A model generated the notes under the pieces. It did not search any database. It had not been told where the DNA came from and saw only the letters and a program-made list of their open reading frames with translations. Both the position numbers and the translations under genes were made by a program. DNA of 54,796 bases, from positions 1-54,796 of the forward strand of contig DUNI01000145.1 in the NCBI GenBank assembly GCA_012839445.1, read 5' to 3'. Positions 32,679 to 41,738 of the stretch are shown piece after piece (position 1 is the stretch's first letter; each line of letters opens with the position of its first letter). The DNA is from Bacillota bacterium. Its GTDB lineage: Bacteria; Bacillota; DTU030; DUMP01.

Positions 32679-33848
32679 ATGGGATTGCATACTGCTGAAG
32701 TAATTGTAGTGGGTGGTGGCCCAGCCGGTTCTACGGTGGCTGGACACCTAGCAGAAAGAGGCTTGGATGTTTTGGTGCTGGATAAGGATAGATTTGGGCG
32801 CAATAAACCGTGCGCAGGTGGTATTACTGCCCGGGCGTTATCGGCGTTGGGATTTGCTTTACCTGAAAAGATAGTGCGTGAAGAATGTCACGTTTTTCGG
32901 GCAGTTATGGGAGATAAGGTGCGTGAAGTTCGGTTCAGTGAACCTTATGCTATCACTGTGGACCGCAGGGAGCTCGATGCTTTCTTACTGCAGCGGGCAG
33001 AACAGTTGGGTGCTGTAGTGCACATGAATGAAGAAGTGCTAGCAGTGCAGCCACAGACAGATGGTATGCTGGTGCAAACAGCGGAGGCTGCTTACAGGGC
33101 ACCTTTAGTTATAGGTGCCGATGGCTTTCCCAGCCGAGTAGCGCGGACTTTTGGTCGTAAAGGCCTCTTGACAGCTGCGGCGTGTTTGTGTGCCGACGTT
33201 TCTTTGCCTTCAGACAGTAGCCGCTTTCATGGGGTTTTAGAGACGCACTGGGGACTATTTCGCTGGGGTTATGCTTGGGTATTTCCCAAGAAAGATCATT
33301 TGTCTGTGGGCTTGGGAACTTGGGACGGCTGCCGGAAAGATCTAAAATCTTTATGGGCACGTTTTGTTCGGTCACAAGGCTTACCTACAGCGAAAGCCAA
33401 AGGGCATCTGATTCCCATTGGAGGAACAACCCAATTGATTACAGCTGATAATCTTATACTGGTAGGGGATGCAGCCGGTTTTGCAGATCCGCTGACCGGT
33501 GAAGGGCTGTACTATGCTTTTGCGTCGGCCAGGGAAGCAGCAGATACTATCTTGTCATTGAAACGGTCAGGACTACCTTATACCGCTAATAACCTGGCTC
33601 GCTACAAGAAAACCTGTTGGGAATTGTTTGGTCGAGACCTAAAATGTGCAGCGCGCTTGAACAAAATAGCTCAACGTTATCCAGAATTGTGGCAGCAAGC
33701 CTTTAGTGAACCCACCAATTGGTTTGCGCAAGCGCTAAAGGTGGTTCAAGGGGAAAAGAGCTATCGACAGCTGTACTATTGGGCCTTGCCCCGGTTACCA
33801 TGGCTATGGGCACGAAAGAATATAACAAAAAAGGCCGAGGTGATGTAA
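32679..33848 (+). CDS. Geranylgeranyl reductase family flavoprotein
   Basis: 389-residue FAD enzyme: dinucleotide fold VVGGGPAGSTVAGHLAERG, the family motif KPCAGGITARAL, a second FAD motif LVGDAAGFADPLTGEGLYYA, and a helical C-terminus. GGR-family enzymes saturate isoprenoid double bonds (archaeal lipids, chlorophyll, menaquinone side chains); in a clostridium the substrate may be a polyprenoid or quinone tail. It lies alone behind its own promoter and is followed without a gap by the YhaM-like gene. Confidence 0.83.
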   Translation: MGLHTAEVIVVGGGPAGSTVAGHLAERGLDVLVLDKDRFGRNKPCAGGITARALSALGFALPEKIVREECHVFRAVMGDKVREVRFSEPYAITVDRRELDAFLLQRAEQLGAVVHMNEEVLAVQPQTDGMLVQTAEAAYRAPLVIGADGFPSRVARTFGRKGLLTAAACLCADVSLPSDSSRFHGVLETHWGLFRWGYAWVFPKKDHLSVGLGTWDGCRKDLKSLWARFVRSQGLPTAKAKGHLIPIGGTTQLITADNLILVGDAAGFADPLTGEGLYYAFASAREAADTILSLKRSGLPYTANNLARYKKTCWELFGRDLKCAARLNKIAQRYPELWQQAFSEPTNWFAQALKVVQGEKSYRQLYYWALPRLPWLWARKNITKKAEVM

Positions 33849-34871
33849 GTGGGAGATAAATCACTTAAGAAAAAATACATTAATGCACTTCAAGTAGGGG
33901 AAAGGGTTAACGATTATTTTGTAGCTACCGGTGCAACATTGACCCCCTTTCGTCCGGAAAGTGGCAAGAGCGGTTGCTTTCTTCGTTGTACCCTCTCCGA
34001 TCGCAGCGGTTCGCTACCAGCGATTATGTGGGAGGGTGGGGAAGACGTTTTTCCTAGACTACAAGGCAATGCCATTGTACGTGTTTTAGGGACTGTAGGG
34101 CAGTATCGCGGTGAGCTTCAGGTGGTGGTAGACAGACTTACAACAGCTGTGGGTTCAGTAGATCCTTCTTGTTTCTTACCGCAAGCACCTCGGTCACGTC
34201 AGGAGATGGAAAAAGAATTACAAATAGCCATAAAGAAAGTGCAAACAGAACCGCTCTCCTGGCTTCTAAACGATTTATTTTCTGACCAGTCATTTTACCG
34301 GCATTTTATACAGGCACCGGCAGCTAAAAATGTCCACCATGCTTATCTTGGCGGATTGTTGGAACATACTTTAGAGACATTTTGTTTTGCTACTGTTGTT
34401 GCTAACCGGTATCCCGAGTACATAAATCGGGACTTACTCTTTACAGGTGCAATCCTCCATGACTGTGGTAAGATTATCGAGTATGAATGGGAAGGACTGG
34501 CTTTTTCACTTACCGACCAGGGAAGACTGTTCGGGCATTTGGTTCTAGGGGCCAAACTAGTGGAAGAAAGAATAGGGAGACATTCAAACTTTCCGGTAGC
34601 TATAAAGCAAGAACTAATCCACATGATTTTGTCCCACCATGGTACCCAAGAATGGGGCTCACCGCAGCCTCCTAAGACCATCAATGCTTTTGCACTTCAC
34701 CATGTGGATTACCTTAGTTCCGAACTGAACCATTTTCAGGGACTATTGGATGGAGCCAGTGCATCAGCATCAGGACTGTGGACAGCAATGGACTGGAAAC
34801 TGGGGCGCAGTGTTTTCAGGGGATTTCTAACTTGTGACAATGCTGCTGCTGCTCGGGAAGGAGAGGACTAA
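33849..34871 (+). CDS. YhaM-like 3'-5' exoribonuclease (OB-fold plus HD domain)
   Basis: 340 residues: an N-terminal OB-fold nucleic-acid-binding domain (RCTLSDRSGSLPAIMWEG; residues about 20-110) and an HD phosphohydrolase domain with VHHAYLGGLLEHTLE, AILHDCGKI (HD pair) and HMILSHHGTQEWGS. B. subtilis YhaM with the same layout degrades RNA and single-stranded DNA 3'-5' with Mn. The GTG at 33849 follows the stop of the upstream gene directly with GAGGTGAT inside that gene's end, so the two are co-translated. Confidence 0.85.
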   Translation: MGDKSLKKKYINALQVGERVNDYFVATGATLTPFRPESGKSGCFLRCTLSDRSGSLPAIMWEGGEDVFPRLQGNAIVRVLGTVGQYRGELQVVVDRLTTAVGSVDPSCFLPQAPRSRQEMEKELQIAIKKVQTEPLSWLLNDLFSDQSFYRHFIQAPAAKNVHHAYLGGLLEHTLETFCFATVVANRYPEYINRDLLFTGAILHDCGKIIEYEWEGLAFSLTDQGRLFGHLVLGAKLVEERIGRHSNFPVAIKQELIHMILSHHGTQEWGSPQPPKTINAFALHHVDYLSSELNHFQGLLDGASASASGLWTAMDWKLGRSVFRGFLTCDNAAAAREGED

Positions 34872-34873
34872 GC

Positions 34874-35272
34874 TTGGAAAGGACCTTGGCTCTAATTAAA
34901 CCTGACGCTGTAAAACGGGGCCTTTGTGGTGAGGTGTTACGGCGCATAGAACGCCAAGGCCTAAAAATTTGTGGCCTGAAGATGATGAATCTTAGTCTTG
35001 AATTAGCAGAGCAACATTATGCACAGCATTGCGAGCAACCGTTCTTTGAGGACTTAGTACAATTTATTACATCAGGTCCGGTAGTGGCAGTTATTGTTTC
35101 GGGTCAAGATGCCATAGCAAGGGTTCGTCGTCTCATAGGAGATACCAAAGCAGCTGCCCCAGGTACCATTCGTGGTGATTTTGCTACTTCGGTGACAGCT
35201 AATGTGGTACATGGTTCGGATTCTCCTGAAAGTGCAGCTCGGGAACTGGCTCGCTTTTTCCCGTCCGAGTGA
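34874..35272 (+). CDS. ndk: Nucleoside diphosphate kinase
   Basis: Exchanges the terminal phosphate between nucleoside triphosphates and diphosphates through a phospho-histidine. 132 residues: KPDAVKRGL at the N-terminus, then APGTIRGDFA and the active-site NVVHGSDSPESA. The segment before APGTIRGD is IGDTKA, about two residues shorter than the usual GATNPxxA loop, which may alter nucleotide contacts. TTG start two bases after the previous stop, with GAAGGAGAGG upstream. A strong terminator follows. Confidence 0.94.
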   Translation: MERTLALIKPDAVKRGLCGEVLRRIERQGLKICGLKMMNLSLELAEQHYAQHCEQPFFEDLVQFITSGPVVAVIVSGQDAIARVRRLIGDTKAAAPGTIRGDFATSVTANVVHGSDSPESAARELARFFPSE

Positions 35273-35368
35273 GTCTACTGCTACACTAGCAGTTGTATTG
35301 CAGGCACACGACACGAGTTGTTGGCGCTGGCGAAAGACCTGTGGCAATCGCAAGAGGTGCATCAAGAT

Positions 35369-35407
35369 AAAAATACCCCTGCTTGTCAAATAAGCAGGGG
35401 TATTTTT
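35369..35407 (+). terminator. Strong (bidirectional-type) terminator after ndk
   Basis: AAAAATACCCCTGCTT and AAGCAGGGGTATTTTT form a perfect 16-bp stem with a 7-nt loop. The A5/T5 ends give a T-tract on either strand. Confidence 0.85.
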
Positions 35408-35502
35408 GTCTGCGCTGTGTGGCCTAGAACCATTTCATAACATTTAGTAAGGCAGCATACATTGTATGGATGACTAGGACATAGACCGTAGGGGGACGAG
35501 GG

Positions 35503-36432
35503 ATGCAGCTACGACATGGGTTAGTCGTTGGGTGGATAGTGGTGGCGCTTATAATAAGCCAAGGAGTATCGGCGACACCAGAGACACGCTCGGGTTTGTG
35601 TAATTGTGAGGCTGTACGCTTACTTAGTATGCGCTCTCCACCTCTTAAAGGCCCTGATGTGGTTGAACTTCAAGAGCGTCTGACCCGGTTGGGGTTTTAC
35701 CGTGGCCCCATAGATGGCATATATGGATCGACCTTGGCCCAAGCTGTAAAAAAGATGCAAGCTACATTAGGATTGCCAGTGAACGGAAAAATGGATGAAC
35801 GTACCTGGGAGGCACTGGCACTGTATGAGACCAGACCAGCAGGAGCATTGTTATCACCCCCTACTGGAGAAATAAGTATTCTGGTGGATATCGATACCCA
35901 GACACTGATAGTATATAGCGACGGTGTACCCTACAAGCTTTACCCGGTGGCTATTGGCAAACCGGAGTCACCCACGCCGGCAGGTGAGTGGGTAATCACA
36001 GAAAAAGCTGCTGGCTGGCAGGGTGCTACGGGCATACGATGGATGCGACTTTCGAACCCCTGGGGCAGTTACGGCATTCATGGCACCAACAACCCAATGT
36101 CCATAGGACAGATGGCCAGTGCCGGCTGTGTGCGGATGTTTAATGAAGATGTGGCCGAGCTGTATGAGTGGGTTAATATTGGGGCGTTGGTGGTGCTTAA
36201 GAGAGGCGGGACTGTTAGTCCGATGCGCGCTCTTTTTAAAACAGGAGCGGTGGGGCAGGATGTGGTTTATCTGCAATGGCGTCTAAGGCAGCTAGGATTT
36301 GATCCGGGCCGAGCAGATGGTGTTTTTGGAGAAGAAACAGCTCGAGCGGTAGCGGCTTGGCAAAAATACCGAGGACTTAAGGTCAGCGGCGTAGTTGACG
36401 AGAACCTGCTGTTCCTTTTTGGTTTACTTTAA
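35503..36432 (+). CDS. L,D-transpeptidase with two peptidoglycan-binding domains
   Basis: Secreted cell-wall enzyme, 309 residues: signal peptide (about 1-24), PG_binding_1 domain (about 48-108; LQERLTRLGFYRGPIDGIYG), YkuD L,D-transpeptidase catalytic domain (about 124-234) with His193 in GIHGTNNP and Cys209 in SAGCVRMF, then a second PG_binding_1 domain (about 245-305). It makes 3-3 cross-links or links proteins to peptidoglycan, and in sporeformers may act on the spore cortex. ATG with GGGGGACGAGGG upstream. Confidence 0.9.
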   Translation: MQLRHGLVVGWIVVALIISQGVSATPETRSGLCNCEAVRLLSMRSPPLKGPDVVELQERLTRLGFYRGPIDGIYGSTLAQAVKKMQATLGLPVNGKMDERTWEALALYETRPAGALLSPPTGEISILVDIDTQTLIVYSDGVPYKLYPVAIGKPESPTPAGEWVITEKAAGWQGATGIRWMRLSNPWGSYGIHGTNNPMSIGQMASAGCVRMFNEDVAELYEWVNIGALVVLKRGGTVSPMRALFKTGAVGQDVVYLQWRLRQLGFDPGRADGVFGEETARAVAAWQKYRGLKVSGVVDENLLFLFGLL

Positions 36433-36449
36433 GATGGGAGGGAGATGCC

Positions 36450-37700
36450 CTGGGGAAAAAACGAACATGGAGGTTGCTGGCAACCATCCTTACCAGTTTA
36501 TTTTGTTTGGCTTTGTGGCTGTGGTGGCGCTTATTACCTGGAAGACAGATTTATCCTGAAATTAGGCCGGAAAAAAAATATTCAGTAGTGCTGTGGGATT
36601 TTGATCGTCCGCTGGCTGGCCATGAAAGCTACCGAGAAGAATTACTAAGTGAAATTCAGGCGTTTAACCGGGACTTTCCCAACATTGAGGTAGATGTGAA
36701 ACTGTTTCCGTGGGATCAAGGTGAGCAAGTGGCAACAGCTATCTTGCGACGGCAGGATGTGCCCGATGTTCTCTCCAGTGGACCCATTGAAAATCTGGAT
36801 TTTGGACGTCGTGTATTGTTGTCGCCCCAACACCTGACAGAGGAAAGCCGGCTTGGATATGTACCGCTGGCTATGAGTGCTTTAGAACAAGGAGGAGAAT
36901 ATGCCTTTTGGCCACGATATATAAAGCCGCAACTATACTTAGCTAATACCAACTTGCTTCAAATCGCCGGTGTAGAACTATCAACGCTGGAACAATACGG
37001 GCTCGGATGGGCAGACATGCTTGAATTAGGACAGAAATTGAGCCAACTCCCAGCCCGACCTTTTGTGTTAGCTAGTTTTGATTATGAAGGGTTGCTAACG
37101 GCAGTAGCTCCACGAGAAGTAGAAGAGGCCTCGGCAGCATCGTCCAACTGGCCCCAAAAGGCAGCAGTTACTGCGGCGGCACGGCTAAAACAGCTTCAAG
37201 ATCGGGGTTTTTTGCCCCCAAATGCCAGTCAAGATAATTATAGTGGTGTTAGAGAGTTTTTTGCCGGACAAGCAGCTTTGCTAGCGCCGGCAGAACCATG
37301 GCTGATACGGGCAGTTGAAGGCAGAAGCGATCGGATTGAGAGGGGGTTATTAGACCCAGGAGAAAACAGACCTTTCCCAACAGCGTTAATAGCACCCAAA
37401 TTAGATCCTACCTCAGGTCTGCCGGCACAAGTGGAGGTGCTGGTGGTGTTTCGTCGACGCCGGGCTGCTGACGAAATTAGGGCAGCAGTGGAATTGGCCC
37501 AACATTTGAGCCGCTCAGGAACCTTGTCAGCCAAACTGGATTTATTACCTGCCTATGGTCCGAGCCAGGATACGTGGTGTGAAGCTTGGGAACTGGGGAA
37601 CGAGGCAACGCTTCTTCAGGTGTGTGAGCACGGTCGAATAGTCAGCCCTTATCCAAATACCGGATTAGAGGGAAAAGATGTTCTGGGTCGAATTAAATAG
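36450..37700 (+). CDS. Membrane-anchored extracellular solute-binding-like protein
   Basis: 416 residues from a CTG start, chosen because GGAGG (36437-36441) is eight bases before it and because it supplies the positively charged start GKKRTWR of the signal anchor (helix about 9-28). A TTG at 36474 would remove the charge and has no spaced ribosome site. There is no lipobox Cys. The rest resembles family-1 substrate-binding proteins: YSVVLWDFDRP, FNRDFPNIEVDVKLFPW, and FVLASFDYEG. There are no ABC transporter genes next to it, so it may act in sensing or in spore/germination functions; its ligand is unknown. Confidence 0.7.
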   Translation: MGKKRTWRLLATILTSLFCLALWLWWRLLPGRQIYPEIRPEKKYSVVLWDFDRPLAGHESYREELLSEIQAFNRDFPNIEVDVKLFPWDQGEQVATAILRRQDVPDVLSSGPIENLDFGRRVLLSPQHLTEESRLGYVPLAMSALEQGGEYAFWPRYIKPQLYLANTNLLQIAGVELSTLEQYGLGWADMLELGQKLSQLPARPFVLASFDYEGLLTAVAPREVEEASAASSNWPQKAAVTAAARLKQLQDRGFLPPNASQDNYSGVREFFAGQAALLAPAEPWLIRAVEGRSDRIERGLLDPGENRPFPTALIAPKLDPTSGLPAQVEVLVVFRRRRAADEIRAAVELAQHLSRSGTLSAKLDLLPAYGPSQDTWCEAWELGNEATLLQVCEHGRIVSPYPNTGLEGKDVLGRIK

Positions 37701-37745
37701 AAAGATAGAGAAAAGTTACCAGTTGAAATAACAAGGAGCGACATT

Positions 37746-40088
37746 ATGCCGGCGCTGATTTCTATTACATTACTTTTTGCCGCAGGTATAGTAACCTCAC
37801 ATCACTTACCTTTTAGTTGGTGGCTCATGCTGGCGGTAGCAGCACTTGTTTTTGGTTTTTTGGTTGCCATGCGCAACAATCGCAAGGCGGTAAGTATAAT
37901 CATTTTGCTGTTGGCCTTTTTGGCCGGTGCCCTAAGGTTGGCCTTGCTTGATGTGCATTTGGACGAGTTAGAGTTGTATGTTGACAAAGTTATCACCGTA
38001 GAAGGGACAGTGGTGCGCGAAGCTGAGCCTGCTATGGCTGGAACAAGTTATGTGTTGGCGGTGCGTTTGGCGGGGGATACCAAACTGCAGCCGCTTAAAG
38101 GGCGGGTATTGCTACGAGATCTTAGACCTGAAGGAGAGACTTATTATTACGGCGATTTAGTTCGGGTTCGAGGCAAGTTAGTTCGGCCACAAGGCGCAGC
38201 TAACTTTGGTCAGTTTGACTACCGAGCTTATTTAGAACGACGTGGTATACATAATCAGATGGCAGTTTTCGAAGAGGGTTCCATCGAAAAAATAGCCGGG
38301 GACACCGGAAATCCCATCTTAAATCACATCTTTGAAGTTAGACGACGGTATGTAAAAGTGGCAGATATTCTGCCTCCCACTGAAGCTGCACTCCTGAGAG
38401 CGTTGACTCTAGGTGAGCGCTACATGATTTCACCGGAAATAGTAGATTTATTTACGGCCAGCGGTACGGTTCATCTCATGGCTGTATCCGGAGTACATGT
38501 TGGGTTGGTGGCAGCTCTTGTTTTAGGGCTAGGGCGGTTACTGCGCTTTCCATTCTTACTCCAAGGCATACTTACTGCCCTGACTATTAGTCTGTATGTT
38601 ATTTGGACAGGGTTTACCCCATCGGCTATTCGGGCTGGGATTATGTTCATGTTGGGTCTGCTAGGGTTGGCTACCGGCCGGCCCAAAAATTCACTTGTGG
38701 CTTTAGCGGCAGCAGCACTAATCTTGTTGATAGCTAACCCGTTAAATCTTTTTGATATGGGTTTTCAATTGTCTTTTGCGGCTACTTTGGGCATTTTGTA
38801 TTTTGGTTCACAGTTGATTGTTTCCGATAGCAAGTGGCGTCGATGGTGTACACCTGTGATCGTTTCGTTGGCAGCTCAAGCCTGCACCTGGCCTCTTACG
38901 GCTTATTATTTTAGTGGAGTATCTTTGGTAGGTTTCTTAGCCAGTGTGGCAGCTATTCCCGTAGCTAGCTTGGCACTTACTTTTGGCCTAATCGGTCTTG
39001 TTATCGGGGCTTGGTATCTACCGGCAGGAAAAATTCTGCTGGGTGTGGCTGGAATGGCTCTGGTTGTCCTAACTTCCTTGGCCCGTTTCTTTGCCCGGCT
39101 ACCGTGGGCTTTTGTCTATATAAGAAGACCTTCTGTTGTTTTTATAGCAATTTATTACTTGGCCATATTCACTGCACCGTATTTTTTACGGGCTGGCTCA
39201 GGTAAAATTCGGCTACGGCGGTGGTTGTTCGTTGGTCTAACGTTGGTTTTGCTGGTTGTTAGCTGGCGTGGCCCTGGTTCTTCAACTCTTATTGTGGATT
39301 TTCTTGCTGTAGGGCAGGGAGATGCAATCTTAATACGTTCGCCTTCAGGCCAAGCAGCTCTAATCGACGCTGGCCCTCGATTAAGTATGGAAAAGAGTGT
39401 GTGGGACGCCGGAGAAAAAATTCTGTTGCCATACCTGCGAGCCCAGGGTGTTCACCGCCTAGAATTAGTGTTTTTTACCCATGGTGATATGGATCACACT
39501 GGAGGCGGAGCGGCCATTATCAGTGGTGTGCCTGTAGGTGCGGTGATAGCGCCGGCTAACTTTGACGGTATCGGGGCTGATTTGATCAGAGGAGAACTGG
39601 AGCAAAGAGGGGTACCGCTGTATAATGGCACTAGAGGACTTAGGGTCGATCTGGGTGCGGGGGTAGAGGTTATGGTCCTTAGCCCGCCTGTGGAGACCAT
39701 TGTTTCCGATGACTTAGCAAACGATAATTCGTTAGTGCTATATTTACGCTACGGTCAGTCCGGCTTCTTGTTTACAGGTGATGCCGGTAAACCGGCAGAA
39801 CAATACTTGCTTAAACAAGGGTTTCCTGGCCCAGTAAATGTGTTAAAAGTGGCCCACCATGGCGCGGACACTGCTACAACACAAGAATTTATTGAACAGC
39901 TAAGCCCCCAACTAGCTGTGATTTCGGTCGGAAAGAACAACTTTGGCCATCCGAGTCCGGCAACAGTGGGACGGCTGCTTGATAACGGTGTTCACGTCAT
40001 GCGCACTGATGAAGCCGGACAAGTTCGTATTGAGAGTGATGGCCAGATGCTTTGGTTTACCAGTCGGAAAAGGGGTAATGGGAAGTGA
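37746..40088 (+). CDS. comEC: DNA internalization-related competence protein ComEC/Rec2
   Basis: Membrane channel for DNA uptake, 780 residues: N-terminal DUF4131 domain (about 20-180), the Competence domain with many helices (about 215-490; VHLMAVSGVHVGLVAALV, TPSAIRAGIMFML), and a C-terminal metallo-beta-lactamase domain (FLAVGQGDAILIRSPSGQAALIDAG, FTHGDMDHTGGG, FTGDAGKPAEQ, VAHHGA). The domain order is complete. Clostridia usually retain comEC next to holA even when natural competence is unproven. The stop overlaps the holA start. Confidence 0.94.
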   Translation: MPALISITLLFAAGIVTSHHLPFSWWLMLAVAALVFGFLVAMRNNRKAVSIIILLLAFLAGALRLALLDVHLDELELYVDKVITVEGTVVREAEPAMAGTSYVLAVRLAGDTKLQPLKGRVLLRDLRPEGETYYYGDLVRVRGKLVRPQGAANFGQFDYRAYLERRGIHNQMAVFEEGSIEKIAGDTGNPILNHIFEVRRRYVKVADILPPTEAALLRALTLGERYMISPEIVDLFTASGTVHLMAVSGVHVGLVAALVLGLGRLLRFPFLLQGILTALTISLYVIWTGFTPSAIRAGIMFMLGLLGLATGRPKNSLVALAAAALILLIANPLNLFDMGFQLSFAATLGILYFGSQLIVSDSKWRRWCTPVIVSLAAQACTWPLTAYYFSGVSLVGFLASVAAIPVASLALTFGLIGLVIGAWYLPAGKILLGVAGMALVVLTSLARFFARLPWAFVYIRRPSVVFIAIYYLAIFTAPYFLRAGSGKIRLRRWLFVGLTLVLLVVSWRGPGSSTLIVDFLAVGQGDAILIRSPSGQAALIDAGPRLSMEKSVWDAGEKILLPYLRAQGVHRLELVFFTHGDMDHTGGGAAIISGVPVGAVIAPANFDGIGADLIRGELEQRGVPLYNGTRGLRVDLGAGVEVMVLSPPVETIVSDDLANDNSLVLYLRYGQSGFLFTGDAGKPAEQYLLKQGFPGPVNVLKVAHHGADTATTQEFIEQLSPQLAVISVGKNNFGHPSPATVGRLLDNGVHVMRTDEAGQVRIESDGQMLWFTSRKRGNGK

Positions 40089-41110
40089 AATGGAAACAAG
40101 TATGGCAGCAGCTGGAACAAAAGCAGGTAGCCTCGTGCTACCTGTTAATGGGAGAAGAAACTTTTTTGCTTCGACAAACAGTGGACAAGATCGAAGCTGC
40201 GTTAGGACTGAGTGAATTAAGGGATCTAAACGTAGAAAAACTGGTAGCTGCTGATATGGACAGTACAACCTTGGCTGCTGCTGTGGCGCAAGCACCTTGG
40301 TTGGCACACCGACGGTTGGTGGTAGTTTGGGGCTTGAATCCGCCAGCAGGTCGAAAGAAAAAGACCAGGAGTAAAACAGCCTCCAGACAGTCTGAGTTAC
40401 TGGAGGATTTACCGTCAATAATCAATAACCTGCCGCCCACAGTCTGCTTGGTTCTTTGTACCAATGAAGTTGTAGATAGAAGATACAAGATGGTTAAAGC
40501 TGTGGCCAAGAATGGGGTTGTGCTGGATTTTTCCCATCTTAAGGGACAAGAACTGGAAAAATGGGTAGCCCAGCGAGGGAAGAAACTCGGTCTTAAGTGG
40601 GAGCGAGGTGCAGTTGATTATCTAATTCAACGAACAGGGCAAGGTTTAGAGCGTATTGAAATGGAATTGCAGAAGTTGGTTGCTTATGTCGGTAGTAAAG
40701 GCCAGGTGGGACGTGGTGAAATTAACCTATTGGTTCCTGAATCACGGGAAAGCCGGGTGTTTGCTCTAACAGACGCAGTACTGGCCAGGAATCGCGAACA
40801 ATCCTTGTATGTTTTGGAAGAGCTCTTAAGGCAAGGAGAAACACCCATTGGCCTAGTTGGGTTATTGGCATACCAAGTTCGGGTAGTAGGCTTGGCCAAG
40901 GCAGCTCTGGAAGAAGGGACAAAACCTTATGATGTGGCCAGAACCTTAAAAGTACATCCGTTTGTAGCCCAGAAAGCTGTCGCCCAGAGCCGGCGTTTTA
41001 GCTGGGAAGAGTTGTACAATCTCATTTTGAAGCTAGCTGCAGCTGACTTAAAACTAAAAAGCACCAGTTTGCCGGCCCAACTGGTGCTGGAAGAAGTAAT
41101 CTTATCGTAG
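40085..41110 (+). CDS. holA: DNA polymerase III subunit delta
   Basis: Clamp-loader subunit that opens the sliding clamp during replication. 341 residues: CYLLMGEETFLLRQTVDKI, RRLVVVWGL, and KGQELEKWVAQRGKKLGLKW match the family, and the C-terminal helical domain has QVRVVGLAKAALEEG and LKLKSTSLPAQLVLEEVIL. Starts with GTG inside the comEC stop (4-bp overlap), so it is translationally coupled. Its 3' end faces rpsT, which lies on the other strand. Confidence 0.93.
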   Translation: MKWKQVWQQLEQKQVASCYLLMGEETFLLRQTVDKIEAALGLSELRDLNVEKLVAADMDSTTLAAAVAQAPWLAHRRLVVVWGLNPPAGRKKKTRSKTASRQSELLEDLPSIINNLPPTVCLVLCTNEVVDRRYKMVKAVAKNGVVLDFSHLKGQELEKWVAQRGKKLGLKWERGAVDYLIQRTGQGLERIEMELQKLVAYVGSKGQVGRGEINLLVPESRESRVFALTDAVLARNREQSLYVLEELLRQGETPIGLVGLLAYQVRVVGLAKAALEEGTKPYDVARTLKVHPFVAQKAVAQSRRFSWEELYNLILKLAAADLKLKSTSLPAQLVLEEVILS

Positions 41111-41148
41111 TATTTTCTGGTGGTAGCTTTATATATTCAAACAAGAAG

Positions 41149-41188
41149 CCCCTTCCTGAGCTCCTAGTATGGGTAAGCAGGGAAGGGG
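41149..41188 (-). terminator. Terminator of rpsT (minus strand)
   Basis: CCCCTTCCTG and CAGGGAAGGGG form a stem with one bulge. On the minus strand the hairpin is followed by a pyrimidine-rich CTTCTTGTTTG. It sits between the converging holA and rpsT genes. Confidence 0.65.
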
Positions 41189-41192
41189 TGTG

Positions 41193-41471
41193 TTATTCGG
41201 CAGCCGCGTTTTCTATAGCGTTTAGACGGCGCGAAAGCTGTGCTTTTTTGCGCGCGGCATTATTCTTATGGATTACACCTTTGGTAGCGGCTTTGTCGAT
41301 AACACTGAAGGCGTTGTTCAGGCTAGCTAGAATTATTTCGGTGTCGTTAGTTTCAACAGCTTCATTGAACCGCCGGATAGAAGTGCGCATGCGAGATTTT
41401 ATCATAGCATTGTGCAAGCGCCGTTTTTCACTAACACGAATGCGTTTGCGTGCAGACTTAATGTTTGCCAT
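41193..41471 (-). CDS. rpsT: 30S ribosomal protein S20
   Basis: 92 residues: MANIKSARKRIRVSEKRRL at the N-terminus and SRMRTSIRRFNEAV, then KGVIHKNNAARKKAQLSRRL near the C-terminus, all typical of S20, which binds the 5' domain of 16S rRNA. The ATG at 41471 follows GGAGGTGA on the minus strand; 19 upstream codons are rejected. It is alone on the minus strand between holA and spoIIP, with its own promoter and terminator. Confidence 0.96.
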   Translation of the reverse strand: MANIKSARKRIRVSEKRRLHNAMIKSRMRTSIRRFNEAVETNDTEIILASLNNAFSVIDKAATKGVIHKNNAARKKAQLSRRLNAIENAAAE

Positions 41472-41518
41472 TAACTTCACCTCCCTAGGTCCACCGTACC
41501 ACATAAACTCACTAGCAC

Positions 41519-41547
41519 ATTGTACCATGGGCCTTAGGGAAAAGCAA
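41519..41547 (-). promoter_or_regulatory. rpsT promoter (minus strand)
   Basis: Read on the minus strand: TTGCTT (41547-41542), 17 bp, TACAAT (41524-41519). It gives a leader of about 40 nt to the ATG at 41471. Confidence 0.65.
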
Positions 41548-41738
41548 GAATGGGTTCCCTAGAGGCAAAAGCTGTACAAGACTGTTAGTCTTAATTACTA
41601 CGGCAAAAATATTTATCTTCTTTGTTAAGGCCAAGGTTAGGTTCGGTGTGGGGTTAGGGTCTAAACTTCACCTTAGCAGAATACGTTTCTAGTATGCGAT
41701 GTAACCACCAAGGCTTTAATAATGAAGAGGTGAAGTTG

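Noticed and set aside
41188-41562. 124-codon plus-strand frame opposite rpsT
   Set aside because: It is the antisense shadow of S20, which is unmistakable on the minus strand with its own promoter and terminator.
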